Notes under the pieces: generated by a model
What the model saw: only the letters and a program-made list of their open reading frames with translations
Told to the model about the DNA's origin: nothing
The model's database searches: none
From: Carboxylicivirga marina
Lineage (GTDB): Bacteria > Bacteroidota > Bacteroidia > Bacteroidales > Marinilabiliaceae
Direction of reading: 5' to 3'
Assembly: GCF_016612505.1 (NCBI RefSeq)
Contig: NZ_JAENRR010000014.1
Location: 52,034-116,033, forward strand
Length of the DNA stretch: 64,000 bases
Program-made: the position numbers and the translations under genes
Part shown: positions 8,242-17,219 of the stretch, one piece after another
Position numbering within the stretch: position 1 is the stretch's first letter
Layout of the letters: every line of letters starts with the position of its first letter

Positions 8242-9669
8242 CTACCAAAACTTAATTTTTGCAGCAGCAAATGCCGACATACGAAGCAGAATAAAACCAT
8301 GGCTAAAACGTGAAATATTTGTATCACCATATTTTCTTTCGCGGTACCTGATGGGCAAATCTACTATTTTGAGATTTAGCTTGTAAGCACCAAATAGCAA
8401 ATCAAAGTCGCCAAATGGATCGAAATCACCAAAAAAAGATCGATTTTCTGCCAGTTTAAGGTAGTCACGTTTAAACATAACCTTAGTGCCACATAGCGTG
8501 TCTTTTATCGGACGTTCTAATATCCAGCTAAATAGCTTTGAGAAAAAATGATTGCCGATGGAGTTGAGTGTGCGCATGGCATTTTTCTCCATTGGATAAA
8601 CTAAGCGTACGCCATTGATAAATTCACCTTTCCCACGTGTAATAGCATTGTAGAATTTTGGTAAATCTTCTGGCGGAACCGTCAGATCGGCATCCAGAAT
8701 CATTAAAATATCGCCTTCGGCAGCAGCATATCCTTTACGCACGGCATCGCCTTTTCCTTTCCCGTCTTGCTGCATAATTTTAATGCGATGGCTGTCTTTG
8801 TATTTTTCAGCTAGTCGTTGTATGGTCTCCCAGGTATCATCCGTAGAGTTTCCTTCTACAAAAATCAGTTCGGTGAATTTGCCCATTTGTGGTGTGCGCT
8901 CAATGGCAGCTTCAATATTACCACTCTCATTGCGCGCCGGCACAACCACAGACACAGAGTATCGGGAGTCTACCTCATCTTGCGATAAACGCGGCGGAAA
9001 TGGTCGTGCAAAAACAAACTGATTGAGCCCGAATAACTGAAAAAATGGCAAGCGAGAAACAAATCGATTGAGAAGCCATGAAAAGACAGGTATGCGATAG
9101 GGCATAAGCATGCTTCGGTTCTTTTTGTATGCATCGAACCCTGCCAGATATAGTAAGTTGGCAATGTCGCCAGTTGATAACCAGTTTTGCTCGGGTGTGC
9201 GTTTCTTAATTTTTATCCATTCGGCAAAGCGGATAATGGGTTCCCATAGTCGGTTGTAATAGGTGACGATGATACGTGTTTTTTCGTGACACACCTTTTT
9301 AAGCTCATTAAAAACATGCTCAATATCGTCAATTACACCAATTAGGTTTGACAGAATAACGACATCGAATTTTTCTTCCAGATTGATGTTTTCAGCTTCC
9401 ATCAATTGGAAGTTAATATCAGGGAACTGTTCTTTGGCTTGCTTAAGAATAGGCTCGCAAAAATCAATACCGGTTTTATTTTTGCCATTAATAGCTGCCA
9501 ATAATTCACCCGAACCACATCCAATTTCAAGGACCGAACTATCCTCTTGTATATAGTAATTGCAATAACGTGTTATCGAGTCCCAGTAATAAGATCGTCT
9601 TTTACGGTATTTGATCCAGCTACTTGCTCTCGACTCAAAATATTTTCTTCTTTCTTCGTTAACTTTCAT
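8242..9669 (-). CDS. SAM-dependent methyltransferase fused to family 2 glycosyltransferase
   Basis: 475 aa with two catalytic domains. Residues about 30-225 are a Rossmann methyltransferase with motif I VLEIGCGSGELLAAI at 46-60. Residues about 237-475 are a GT-A glycosyltransferase (SVVVPARNESGN, DxD-type DAD at 326-328), close in style to dolichyl-phosphate mannose/glucose synthases. A hydrophobic stretch at the C-terminus may associate with membrane. It starts 4 nt after the GT39-like membrane gene, so one complex may act on a lipid-linked sugar. Substrates cannot be read. The domains could equally work independently; the fusion itself is clear because the frame is uninterrupted. Confidence 0.85.
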   Translation of the reverse strand: MKVNEERRKYFESRASSWIKYRKRRSYYWDSITRYCNYYIQEDSSVLEIGCGSGELLAAINGKNKTGIDFCEPILKQAKEQFPDINFQLMEAENINLEEKFDVVILSNLIGVIDDIEHVFNELKKVCHEKTRIIVTYYNRLWEPIIRFAEWIKIKKRTPEQNWLSTGDIANLLYLAGFDAYKKNRSMLMPYRIPVFSWLLNRFVSRLPFFQLFGLNQFVFARPFPPRLSQDEVDSRYSVSVVVPARNESGNIEAAIERTPQMGKFTELIFVEGNSTDDTWETIQRLAEKYKDSHRIKIMQQDGKGKGDAVRKGYAAAEGDILMILDADLTVPPEDLPKFYNAITRGKGEFINGVRLVYPMEKNAMRTLNSIGNHFFSKLFSWILERPIKDTLCGTKVMFKRDYLKLAENRSFFGDFDPFGDFDLLFGAYKLNLKIVDLPIRYRERKYGDTNISRFSHGFILLRMSAFAAAKIKFW

Positions 9670-9673
9670 CGCG

Positions 9674-11323
9674 TCAATTCCCCTGATTATTGCTTTCTAT
9701 TGATTTAGCGGCCTTGTAGTCAACTCTAAATAAAAAGGCCGGTTCAATTTTACCTATTTGGTATTCCAGTTTAAAAACCTCTGGATATTTTTTTGAAATG
9801 ATGTACAAATACCGTTGAATAGTATTGATTGTTTGGCCATTGTTGACTCTTGGGTTTTTGCGCAAGCTGGCCATTATCACATGTGTGACTTTTTTATCCT
9901 TTAAGCGTTGCAATAGCTTATCTGGATCATTTGTATCGAATCGATAGATGCCATAAAACTTTTTCCCATCGGCATAAATGCGGGCCATATTTGGTTTACG
10001 TGCTGCCACATAGCTTTGTTCAGGCAGTTTTTTTCCTGCATATTCCGACATCGAAAGGAAATGGCGCCAGTCATCGGTATAGCCTTCGTATAAATCACCT
10101 TTTAAATTCTTGCGTAATGTGAGCAAATCAATTTTTGTAAATGATTGTTTTGCCGAGCCAATAAAGCTAATCCCAATAAGTACCAGAAACAGATATTTGA
10201 GCAAGCTGCTTTTCTTAAGCTGGCTGAGCTCCCATAATCCGTATAACACAGTCATCACCATAAATGGGAAGAACGGAATTATCAGTCGATACTGATCCCA
10301 AAGCTTTTGCAGCGCAGTAAAGGTGATGCCTAACATCGTCATCAAATATATTGCAACAAACAGAAGGTATTTATTCTTTTTAAAGGCTTTAGCAGTTGCA
10401 TAGGCGAAAATAGCATACAGCAACACAGTAATGAAGCCATAGACAGCAGTAGGACCAGCAGCTCGCAAGCCAAGCATTTTAATAAAATGTTTGGAAAGAT
10501 ACAGGTTGGAGTTATCGATAAATCGTGTGATAAAACCACCTATTGTTTCTTTGCCTTTATCTAATTGATAAGGATGTTTATAGATTAAAGTTGATGCTTG
10601 CCCATCGTCAAACATAGGTATTTGCCAAATGCTGCTTTTAATAATCAGGAAGAAGCCAAACAAAACAATGAAACCACCCAGAATAGCTCCTGCTTCTTTG
10701 TATCTCTTATCTAATGCCAGAAATACCATCACTGCAATGAGAGTTCCTACTCCAACCGTGCGAGTGAGGTAGCCTGCAAAAATGGCCAGACTCAACAAAG
10801 CGACTGTTTTCCAGTTGAATGTATTTGTTTTATTATCAATTAGCTTAAATACTAGCGCAATAACTGGCAGTTGAAGAACCAAAAAGAGGGCTTCGCTGTA
10901 GGTTTGACTGCTGAAGTATGTGAAATAGCTACTGACTGACACCAATAAAAGGGTGGCAAACAGCAATGTGTACGGCACTCTGCCTTTGAAGTGTTTATAT
11001 ATAAACCAAAGACAAAAAAGCATTAGTGCAAAAGACGATAGCTTCAATACGCCCAACTTAATGCCAAAAAGCGACACAAATAGTGAAAGAAACATGGGGT
11101 ATAATGGCCCTTGGAATGAAGGGTATGCGCCATCGTTTATAAAGTTAACAGCTCTAATGATGTAAGTACTGTCATCGCCGCCTTCGCTTATTCGCAGATT
11201 AAAGAGCAGCATTGACATAAGAGTGAAAATGCTTAATATAGTGAAAATAAGAGCCTTTTGATTATTGCTACACCATTGTTCAACGCGGATGAATACATCA
11301 GCCTGATTTTTTTGCTTTTTCAT
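9674..11323 (-). CDS. GT39/ArnT-like membrane glycosyltransferase
   Basis: 549 aa with around ten to twelve hydrophobic segments and a soluble C-terminal domain of about 130 residues. The first periplasmic loop carries Asp50-Asp51 in SEGGDDSTY, in the place of the catalytic acidic residues of GT-C enzymes, and PSFQGPLYPMFLSLF resembles the PMT/ArnT loop. Such enzymes transfer sugars from polyprenyl phosphate donors on the outer face of the inner membrane. It lies between a transporter (7-nt gap) and the methyltransferase-GT2 fusion (4-nt gap), which may supply the lipid-linked donor. The donor-acceptor pair is unknown. Confidence 0.75.
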   Translation of the reverse strand: MKKQKNQADVFIRVEQWCSNNQKALIFTILSIFTLMSMLLFNLRISEGGDDSTYIIRAVNFINDGAYPSFQGPLYPMFLSLFVSLFGIKLGVLKLSSFALMLFCLWFIYKHFKGRVPYTLLFATLLLVSVSSYFTYFSSQTYSEALFLVLQLPVIALVFKLIDNKTNTFNWKTVALLSLAIFAGYLTRTVGVGTLIAVMVFLALDKRYKEAGAILGGFIVLFGFFLIIKSSIWQIPMFDDGQASTLIYKHPYQLDKGKETIGGFITRFIDNSNLYLSKHFIKMLGLRAAGPTAVYGFITVLLYAIFAYATAKAFKKNKYLLFVAIYLMTMLGITFTALQKLWDQYRLIIPFFPFMVMTVLYGLWELSQLKKSSLLKYLFLVLIGISFIGSAKQSFTKIDLLTLRKNLKGDLYEGYTDDWRHFLSMSEYAGKKLPEQSYVAARKPNMARIYADGKKFYGIYRFDTNDPDKLLQRLKDKKVTHVIMASLRKNPRVNNGQTINTIQRYLYIISKKYPEVFKLEYQIGKIEPAFLFRVDYKAAKSIESNNQGN

Positions 11324-11329
11324 CGCCAG

Positions 11330-13549
11330 TTAAATGTCTTTTTTGTGTGAGGTGTTAACAAATAATATGTTGCTCATATCGCCATAGTCGATTAGCTTGA
11401 CAGGATTTTCCTTAACTGTTTCGGGTCTGAAACCAACAATGGCTAAATCGGCATCGGAGCTATGGCTCATGATCATTTCTTGCGTTGTTTGATTATTCGT
11501 CATCGATAAGAATACCACATTAGACGAGGATATCGGCAGACGACCTTCCTGAATCAGTTCGAGTAATCGTTTACGCTGTTTCTCTACCTGACTTTCGGGG
11601 AAGGTGGCGAATATTTTTATAACTGCATTGCGCCATTCAGGGTGACCCGAAATGATATATGCCAGTAAGATCATCAGGTTGGCATTTCTAAAGTCAAGTG
11701 CACTGATCCAAACATGAATCTCACGTTTATAGCCAAAGCCCTTATACGACGAATTAAGCACACATACATCAAAGCCTGTGGCTTCAAATAGTTGATAGTT
11801 GTCCAGTGCATGCTTGAGCGACTCAGGGTTGGTGCGTGAGAATTCGAATAGAATTAAGTTGTTGCCTTTTCCGCTAATGCCTGATAATTGAATCACCTGA
11901 GCAATGGCCGAAGTATAAGACGGACTTATGATTGTATCGAGATATAAACGGCTTTTACTGCCTTCCGATTGATTAATAAGGCGCTTTAGTACGTTCTGCG
12001 ATTCCTCGTGGGTATCTTTATTTAAAAAGCCTTTAATAAAATGGATATATGTACCAAAGCCATGTTTGTAACACACCCATCTTAATAAATCAAAAGCTGC
12101 TTGTCGTTTAAATGAATCTTCAGAAACACAAATAGCAAAAGGTCGCCAATGGGTTTCCTTCTCATCTTTATTGGCACGCTGCACAAATATTTGTATCTGA
12201 CGACTCAACTGGAATATGACACCTTTGAATAATTTTTCAAGACCTTGCCTTTCAGGATTAGCCATTGCTATAAAATAGTAGGTGGCTGCCATCAAACATG
12301 TTGCCAGTACAGCATAGCTCCATTTCATCTGGAACATTAACCAAAATGAAAGAACAGCACCTAATAACGAAAAGTACCACTTGTTATACTTAAATGTTGG
12401 TCGGTATGATGGATCGGCTGCAAAATGCTCTAAGAACGAGATAAGGCAGATAAAGCCATAGGTAATCATAAAGAACATGGAAATAATCTCAGCTACAAAA
12501 TCCACATCACCTATAATGATAAAGAAGAAGGCGATGAAGATGGTGATGATACTTCCATTGATTGGCTCATTGTCATTGTCGCGCCCTTTGGCTATCCAGT
12601 TATTGAAATTATTGAATGGTAAGATACAGTCGAAACCGATGGCTTGTAAGGTACGTGGAGCTACCAGTAAAGAGCCAATAGCTGATGATAAACATGCAGC
12701 GGCCAAACCAATTGGAATAATGGGGCCCCAAATGGATATTTGCGACATTATCAGCTGATCGCTCTGCATGGCTTCGGGTGTTGCCGATGAGGCTAGCTTG
12801 AAAGCCACAATAACATAAATGACCATGCCAACAATGGTGGCCATTAAGGTGCCTTTGGGTATTGATCTTTTAGGGTCTTTTAAATCGCCCGATAAGCCAA
12901 GGCCAGCAGCAATTCCTGTAAAAGCCGGAAAAATGATGGTAAATACAACAAAGAATCCATCACCATTTGTAATGGTATTATTAAATGATAGCTCGATTCC
13001 TTCTGTTATTGGTTTTCCCATGAGGAAGAAAATGATGGAGACAAACAGTAAAGCCACCACACCATACAATGCTTTCATGCCAATGTTAGCACCTCTTAGT
13101 ACCACAATTACCGAAAGGATAGACATCAGAATAAGTGTCACTATCTTTTTAAATATTACGGCATCAATGTCAAAAGGCAGATAGGGAATTAAAGGGTCAA
13201 ATGCTTCACCAAAGGCAATGATGTAAAAGGCTACACTAACCGCCTGCGATAGAAACAAGGCTAAACCAATGGCCCCACCGATATTTAACCCGAAGGAGCG
13301 AGATATTATAAAATAAGCACCTCCGCCCTGCACCCGCTGATTGGTGGCAATTTCGGCTACTGCCAAAGCTGTAGGAACCGTAACTACATGACCTATCACA
13401 ATAATAGCTATAAGTCCGCCTAATCCGACATGAGCAAGCGCATAACCAAATCGTAAAAATAATATGGCGCCTAAAATGGTTGAAATAGCTGTCATGAAAA
13501 CAGCCAGGGCACCAAAGCCAGCGTTGGGGTTTGTAAGAGATTTTTGCAT
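11330..13549 (-). CDS. SLC12-like cation-chloride/amino acid permease with C-terminal domain
   Basis: 739 aa. The first 450 residues are twelve predicted transmembrane helices of the APC superfamily, beginning with GALAVFMTAISTILGAILFLR and the helix-1/helix-2 pattern of Na-K-Cl cotransporter-type (SLC12) proteins. The remaining 280 residues are soluble, as in eukaryotic and bacterial SLC12 relatives. It is the first gene of a tightly spaced three-gene minus-strand cluster. The carried ion or solute cannot be determined from sequence. Confidence 0.8.
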   Translation of the reverse strand: MQKSLTNPNAGFGALAVFMTAISTILGAILFLRFGYALAHVGLGGLIAIIVIGHVVTVPTALAVAEIATNQRVQGGGAYFIISRSFGLNIGGAIGLALFLSQAVSVAFYIIAFGEAFDPLIPYLPFDIDAVIFKKIVTLILMSILSVIVVLRGANIGMKALYGVVALLFVSIIFFLMGKPITEGIELSFNNTITNGDGFFVVFTIIFPAFTGIAAGLGLSGDLKDPKRSIPKGTLMATIVGMVIYVIVAFKLASSATPEAMQSDQLIMSQISIWGPIIPIGLAAACLSSAIGSLLVAPRTLQAIGFDCILPFNNFNNWIAKGRDNDNEPINGSIITIFIAFFFIIIGDVDFVAEIISMFFMITYGFICLISFLEHFAADPSYRPTFKYNKWYFSLLGAVLSFWLMFQMKWSYAVLATCLMAATYYFIAMANPERQGLEKLFKGVIFQLSRQIQIFVQRANKDEKETHWRPFAICVSEDSFKRQAAFDLLRWVCYKHGFGTYIHFIKGFLNKDTHEESQNVLKRLINQSEGSKSRLYLDTIISPSYTSAIAQVIQLSGISGKGNNLILFEFSRTNPESLKHALDNYQLFEATGFDVCVLNSSYKGFGYKREIHVWISALDFRNANLMILLAYIISGHPEWRNAVIKIFATFPESQVEKQRKRLLELIQEGRLPISSSNVVFLSMTNNQTTQEMIMSHSSDADLAIVGFRPETVKENPVKLIDYGDMSNILFVNTSHKKDI

Positions 13550-13643
13550 ACTATATATATCAACTCAAACAAACCTAATGTTTTTAATTGTTTTGCCCAA
13601 AAAAGAGTCGCATGTCTTAAGCTTGGAAATATTTAAAATGTAA

Positions 13644-13803
13644 TCCCCATCCCCGCGCCTTCGTCACGGTACTTCCCCTTTTGTTATGGCAAAAAGGGAA
13701 GAGCGAATGGCCTTCTTTACATTGTGTTGAATAATTAAGCATTCGGCCAATCCTTCTTCCCCATTTTAGGGGGAAGTACCATCGATAGATGGGGATGGGG
13801 GTG
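13644..13803. repeat. MITE-like palindromic element
   Basis: About 160 bp with imperfect 30-35-bp terminal inverted repeats. The left end reads CCCCATCCCCGCGCCTTCGT and continues to GGTACTTCCCC; the right end is the complement, GGGGAAGTACC continuing to GATGGGGATGGGG. An internal GAATGGCC/GGCCGAAT-like pair adds secondary structure. There is no ORF. The layout fits a small non-autonomous mobile element, but target-site duplications were not recognised. Confidence 0.6.
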
Positions 13804-13867
13804 TACTACATTCAATCAATGGTCTGGCTAACTTATTTTGAACCTCACTAAATAAACCAGTGGATGA

Positions 13868-13896
13868 TTGCAATTACATTGATATTCTTACTTTTG
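13868..13896 (+). promoter_or_regulatory. Promoter of uraA
   Basis: TTG at 13868-13870 and TACTTTTG at 13889-13896, spacer 18 nt, fit the Bacteroidota consensus. The promoter lies inside the upstream part of the open frame, which supports the internal ATG at 13927 as the true start. Confidence 0.6.
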
Positions 13897-13926
13897 CAAG
13901 GTTTAACATGTAACGTTATCGTCATT

Positions 13927-15144
13927 ATGAAGAATTCATCGCCAAGTTTAGGCCTTAGTAAACAGGTCATTATAGGTATTCAATTTTTATTTGTGGCATT
14001 TGGGGCCACTGTATTAGTTCCCTTATTAGTGGGTATCAATCCATCAATAGCACTATTTTCAGCAGGTGTTGGAACACTTATTTTTCATCTAATAACAAAA
14101 GGCAAGGTGCCTGTATTTTTAGGCAGTAGTTTTGCTTTTATTGCACCTATCACTTTGGCCACCGAAAAATTTGGTTGGGCGGGTACTTTATCTGGTTTAG
14201 TAGCTGTAGGTATTGTTTATTCTTTGATGTCGTTATTAATTAAATGGCGCGGAGTAGGTTTTATCAAGCGTATTTTTCCTTCGGTAGTAGTAGGCCCAGT
14301 AATTATGGTTATTGGTTTATCATTAGCCTCAGTAGGTGTTGACATGGCCAAAGGCAACTGGATTATCTCCGGTGTTTCATTACTATCGGCCATTATTGCG
14401 GTGGTTTACTTCAAAGGATTATTAAGACTGATACCTGTTTTTGTTGGTATTATTGTAGGATATGTATTGTCGCTAATTTTAGGTGTGGTTGATTTTTCAC
14501 CAATTAGGGACGCTGCCTGGATTGCTTTACCTGAGTTTACCATGCCTGAGTTCAACTGGCAGGCGATTTTATTTATGATTCCTGTGGCTATTGCGCCACT
14601 GATTGAGCACGTAGGTGATATTTATGCGGTAGGTGCTGTAGCCGAAAAAGATTTTATTAAAGAGCCAGGGTTAAACAGAACCATGCTTGGTGATGGTGTG
14701 GCAACTGCGTTTGCCGGATTAATTGGTAGTGTACCAAACACAACTTATTCAGAAGTTACAGGAGCCATTGAATTAACCAAAGTTACAGATCCAAAAGTAT
14801 TGCGTATCACGGCTATTACAGCTATTGTGTTTTCGGTGGTTGGAAAAGTAAGCGGCTTTTTAAAATCAATTCCTACCGAAGTATTAGGCGGTATTATGTT
14901 GTTGCTTTTTGGTATGATTGCCAGTGTGGGTATTAAAACGCTGACAGAGTCAAAAGCTGATTTCCATAAAACCCGTAATATGGTCATTGTATCAGTTATC
15001 TTAACTGTAGGTATTGGTGGTGCATCCATTGAATTAGGTTCATTCTCTTTAGCAGGTATTGGGTTAGCATCGGTCATTGGTGTTATCTTAAACCTGATAC
15101 TTCCTGGTCAGTCAAAACCAGTTGAAATGGAAGAAGTAAAATAG
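13927..15144 (+). CDS. Uracil/xanthine permease, NCS2 family (UraA-like)
   Basis: About 405 aa with 12-14 hydrophobic segments. The NCS2 family is shown by PVFLGSSFAFIAP near residue 60, the glutamate-bearing IEHVGDIYAVG, and the substrate-site segment SVPNTTYSEVTG. It imports uracil or another nucleobase with protons. The frame opens at 13864, but the promoter at 13868-13896 and homologue length favour MKNSSPSLGLSKQ at 13927. It stands alone and ends in a perfect 14-bp terminator. Confidence 0.92.
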   Translation: MKNSSPSLGLSKQVIIGIQFLFVAFGATVLVPLLVGINPSIALFSAGVGTLIFHLITKGKVPVFLGSSFAFIAPITLATEKFGWAGTLSGLVAVGIVYSLMSLLIKWRGVGFIKRIFPSVVVGPVIMVIGLSLASVGVDMAKGNWIISGVSLLSAIIAVVYFKGLLRLIPVFVGIIVGYVLSLILGVVDFSPIRDAAWIALPEFTMPEFNWQAILFMIPVAIAPLIEHVGDIYAVGAVAEKDFIKEPGLNRTMLGDGVATAFAGLIGSVPNTTYSEVTGAIELTKVTDPKVLRITAITAIVFSVVGKVSGFLKSIPTEVLGGIMLLLFGMIASVGIKTLTESKADFHKTRNMVIVSVILTVGIGGASIELGSFSLAGIGLASVIGVILNLILPGQSKPVEMEEVK

Positions 15145-15185
15145 TGAATAGTAAGCTAAGCGGACTATTTTTAGAATAATATATA

Positions 15186-15220
15186 AACCTGACAGGTCTT
15201 TGAGACCTGTCAGGTTTTTT
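15186..15220 (+). terminator. Terminator after uraA
   Basis: AACCTGACAGGTCT and AGACCTGTCAGGTT form a perfect 14-bp stem with a 3-nt loop and a T tract. The AACCTGACAGG word recurs in three other terminators of this window. Confidence 0.9.
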
Positions 15221-15675
15221 CTTATAAATATTGCCCTTGTGTCGAGCAGGCATTCCTGACTTTCAATGTTTCAAAACTTCGTATTGAGTGGTGAATGATG
15301 ATAATCAGAGTATGCAGGAACTCTGACATCAGCAACGCAGATGGGCACCTTTCAATTGTAATGAGCGTAGAATTAAAAGCTGTCTGAACCGCCATTAGGC
15401 GGAGAGTTCTTTTAATTCAGCGAATAAGATTAGAAAGGTCATCGAGTGCTGTGGTCAGCGGGGTTTTTCGTTAGTTTTTGCCCTGTAGCAAAAAGTAACT
15501 CTGGTTTGGGCGAAGCACCAAATTGATACGTCTTCATACCATGCTCGCTTTTAGCAATCGACCTATCAAATGGCTTTTAAAGTCTTTAACTCGATTGATT
15601 TACAATCGTCGCTTAAACGGCAATGTAACTTGTCTTTCTGTTTCTTTAAAGTCCAAACTACTGCTTGGCAGCCTG
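15221..15675. other. Non-coding stretch with a long hairpin
   Basis: No convincing gene. The main structure is GAATTAAAAG (15370-15379) pairing with CTTTTAATTC (15409-15418), enclosing a second hairpin CCGCC-atta-GGCGG. Open frames here on both strands are short and lack family features. It may be part of a degenerate repetitive element, because it ends at a REP-like arm. Confidence 0.4.
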
Positions 15676-15701
15676 CTAGCGCAGGTTTGTAATCTGTGCT
15701 T
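15676..15701. repeat. REP-like arm, copy 1 (single arm)
   Basis: TAGCGCAGGTTTGTAATCTG and the following TGCTT match the left arm of the two-armed elements at 17049, 18585 and 19370. Only one arm is found here. Confidence 0.6.
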
Positions 15702-15708
15702 ATGAGTG

Positions 15709-15749
15709 AAAAAAGAAAACCCGATAGAACTTTTTCTAAACGGGTTTTC
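15709..15749 (-). terminator. Terminator of the DUF6261 gene
   Basis: GAAAACCCG (15715-15723) and CGGGTTTTC (15741-15749) pair. Read on the minus strand the hairpin is followed by a T-rich tail, and it lies 39 nt after the stop codon at 15788. Confidence 0.65.
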
Positions 15750-15787
15750 AACTGTAAAGTAGACTTTTTTGAACCTATTCTACTAAA

Positions 15788-16519
15788 CTAATTTTCTTCA
15801 GTCTCTACACTATCTTTCTTATTTATTCGCTTTCGCACCTTATCATTATTGTCGGCAATAATTTGTGCGGTGGCCGCGGCAAAGTCACCATAAGTGTCTG
15901 TTGCAGCTATTGCCATGGCACGTAGGTAAATCACCAGTTCGTTATTGATGAGCTTTAATAGTGCTGATTTCAATTTAGTAGCCGTATCCTTATTGTTGTG
16001 CCTGGCCTTTGCTTCGCTGTAGGCTATAAATGTGCTGGTAAAAGCATCCTGGGCAGTGCGTATGGCAACTACCGTTTCAGCCACCCCAGTCAATAGGGCA
16101 ATAGCTGCTTTCACATCTTCGGCTTCCAAATCTTTTAGTAAAGACTCGATTAAGGCCGACTCCTGAGCATAGTTGGCTCGTAACAGTTCCGATAAAGGAT
16201 ATTTATCTAATACCGTACAAACGGTGTGTGCAGCTGCGCTGATGGTTTCGTCCGGATGATAGAGGTAGCCACTTGATAAATTATACAAAGCACGTAATGG
16301 TTTTTCGCGCTTATCATCAGCTGTTTCCAGTTCCGATACCGCTTTGTCCTGCCTGATGGCATAGCTTAAATTTTCCTCTTCATTCCCCATCTTTTCTAAT
16401 ACGCCCGAAAGGAATGAATCATCACCTAAGGCCTTTGTAGCAGCCGCTTTTAAAATACTCTCCGTTACCGTAGCTACCTCGCCATTGTAGCTGCGTTGCA
16501 TTAGTTTTTCTATTTTCAT
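15788..16519 (-). CDS. DUF6261 family protein
   Basis: About 243 aa, all-helical by composition, rich in Ala, Glu and Lys, with no signal peptide or membrane segment. Its pattern (start MKIEKLMQRSYNGEVATV, a central SSGYLYHPDE, a C-terminal AIAATDTYGDFAAATAQIIA) matches the Bacteroidota-specific DUF6261, whose function is unknown. The frame is open to 16603, but the upstream 28 codons run into the 21-bp repeat array and look non-coding, so 16519 is used. The start is 37 bp from the beginning of that array. Confidence 0.75.
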   Translation of the reverse strand: MKIEKLMQRSYNGEVATVTESILKAAATKALGDDSFLSGVLEKMGNEEENLSYAIRQDKAVSELETADDKREKPLRALYNLSSGYLYHPDETISAAAHTVCTVLDKYPLSELLRANYAQESALIESLLKDLEAEDVKAAIALLTGVAETVVAIRTAQDAFTSTFIAYSEAKARHNNKDTATKLKSALLKLINNELVIYLRAMAIAATDTYGDFAAATAQIIADNNDKVRKRINKKDSVETEEN

Positions 16520-16555
16520 TAATATTAGGTTTGTGTTGGTTAACCTTAAGTAATG

Positions 16556-16765
16556 GGCCAAAAAGTAAATGTATTTGAGCTCAAACAACCATGTAATGAG
16601 CAAAAATCAAATGTTTATCGCTTCCCGTAATGTTACAACGGCCAATAATCAAATGATTTTTGCCTCCTGTAACCTTGAAATGGGCAATCGACAAATAATT
16701 ATGGCTCATTGTAACGATGAAACGTGCCAAAATACTTTGCTTTTACTCAAATCAGTGTTCGTTAC
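16556..16765. repeat. 21-bp tandem array A (10 degenerate units)
   Basis: Ten consecutive 21-bp units keep exact phase (starts 16556, 16577, 16598 and so on to 16745). Alternate units resemble each other most, giving a 42-bp superperiod: units 3, 5 and 7 contain CAAATGTTTAT or CAAATGATTTT variants, and units 4, 6 and 8 contain TGTAACnnTGAAA variants. The array leaves a frame open on the plus strand (16569-16799), but its predicted peptide simply mirrors the repeat and is not called as a gene. Function unknown. Confidence 0.7.
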
Positions 16766-17048
16766 CGAAAAATACTTTGCTTTTGGCCTGTGTGCTTAAT
16801 TGGCCAACCAACTTGTTAAATAATTTCAGATTAAAATTAGTCAAATAATTTAATCTGCAAAACATTATGGCTAATTAAGTGAGTGCTAGTTGTAGTTTGC
16901 AGGAATGATAAGGGATGTATGGTTGGGGTTGATAGTTAAATGTATAGAAAGTGTTATTGAGCCAGTATGAAGTTATTATGTTGAGGTTGGTTTGTGGTGT
17001 TATTTAACTAATTTAGATGAGTGGAGTAGATAAGTAATATCTCCCTTG

Positions 17049-17120
17049 GGGTTGCGGATTTGTAATCCGTGTCATTCAATATGAATTGATAAGCACCGAT
17101 TGCAAACCGGCGATAGCAAA
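17049..17120. repeat. REP-like two-armed palindrome, copy 2
   Basis: The left arm TTGCGGATTTGTAATCCGTG (17052-17071) and right arm CACCGATTGCAAACCGGCGA (from 17094) are imperfect reverse complements around a 20-nt spacer. It occupies the otherwise empty 450-bp gap between array A and the HEPN-like gene. Confidence 0.65.
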
Positions 17121-17219
17121 GAGGACGAAAATAGATTGATTGTGTTTTCAAAAGATGATACTCCCGAAAGGTTTAAAGCAAAGTATAAACATTATTGTAT
17201 TAGATTTAATTAAAGAAGT

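Noticed and set aside
15523..15705. 60-codon ORF containing a REP-like arm
   Set aside because: No homologous features; its end lies in a repetitive palindrome.
16569..16799. 76-codon ORF over array A
   Set aside because: The predicted peptide mirrors the 42-bp superperiod and has no start or family support.
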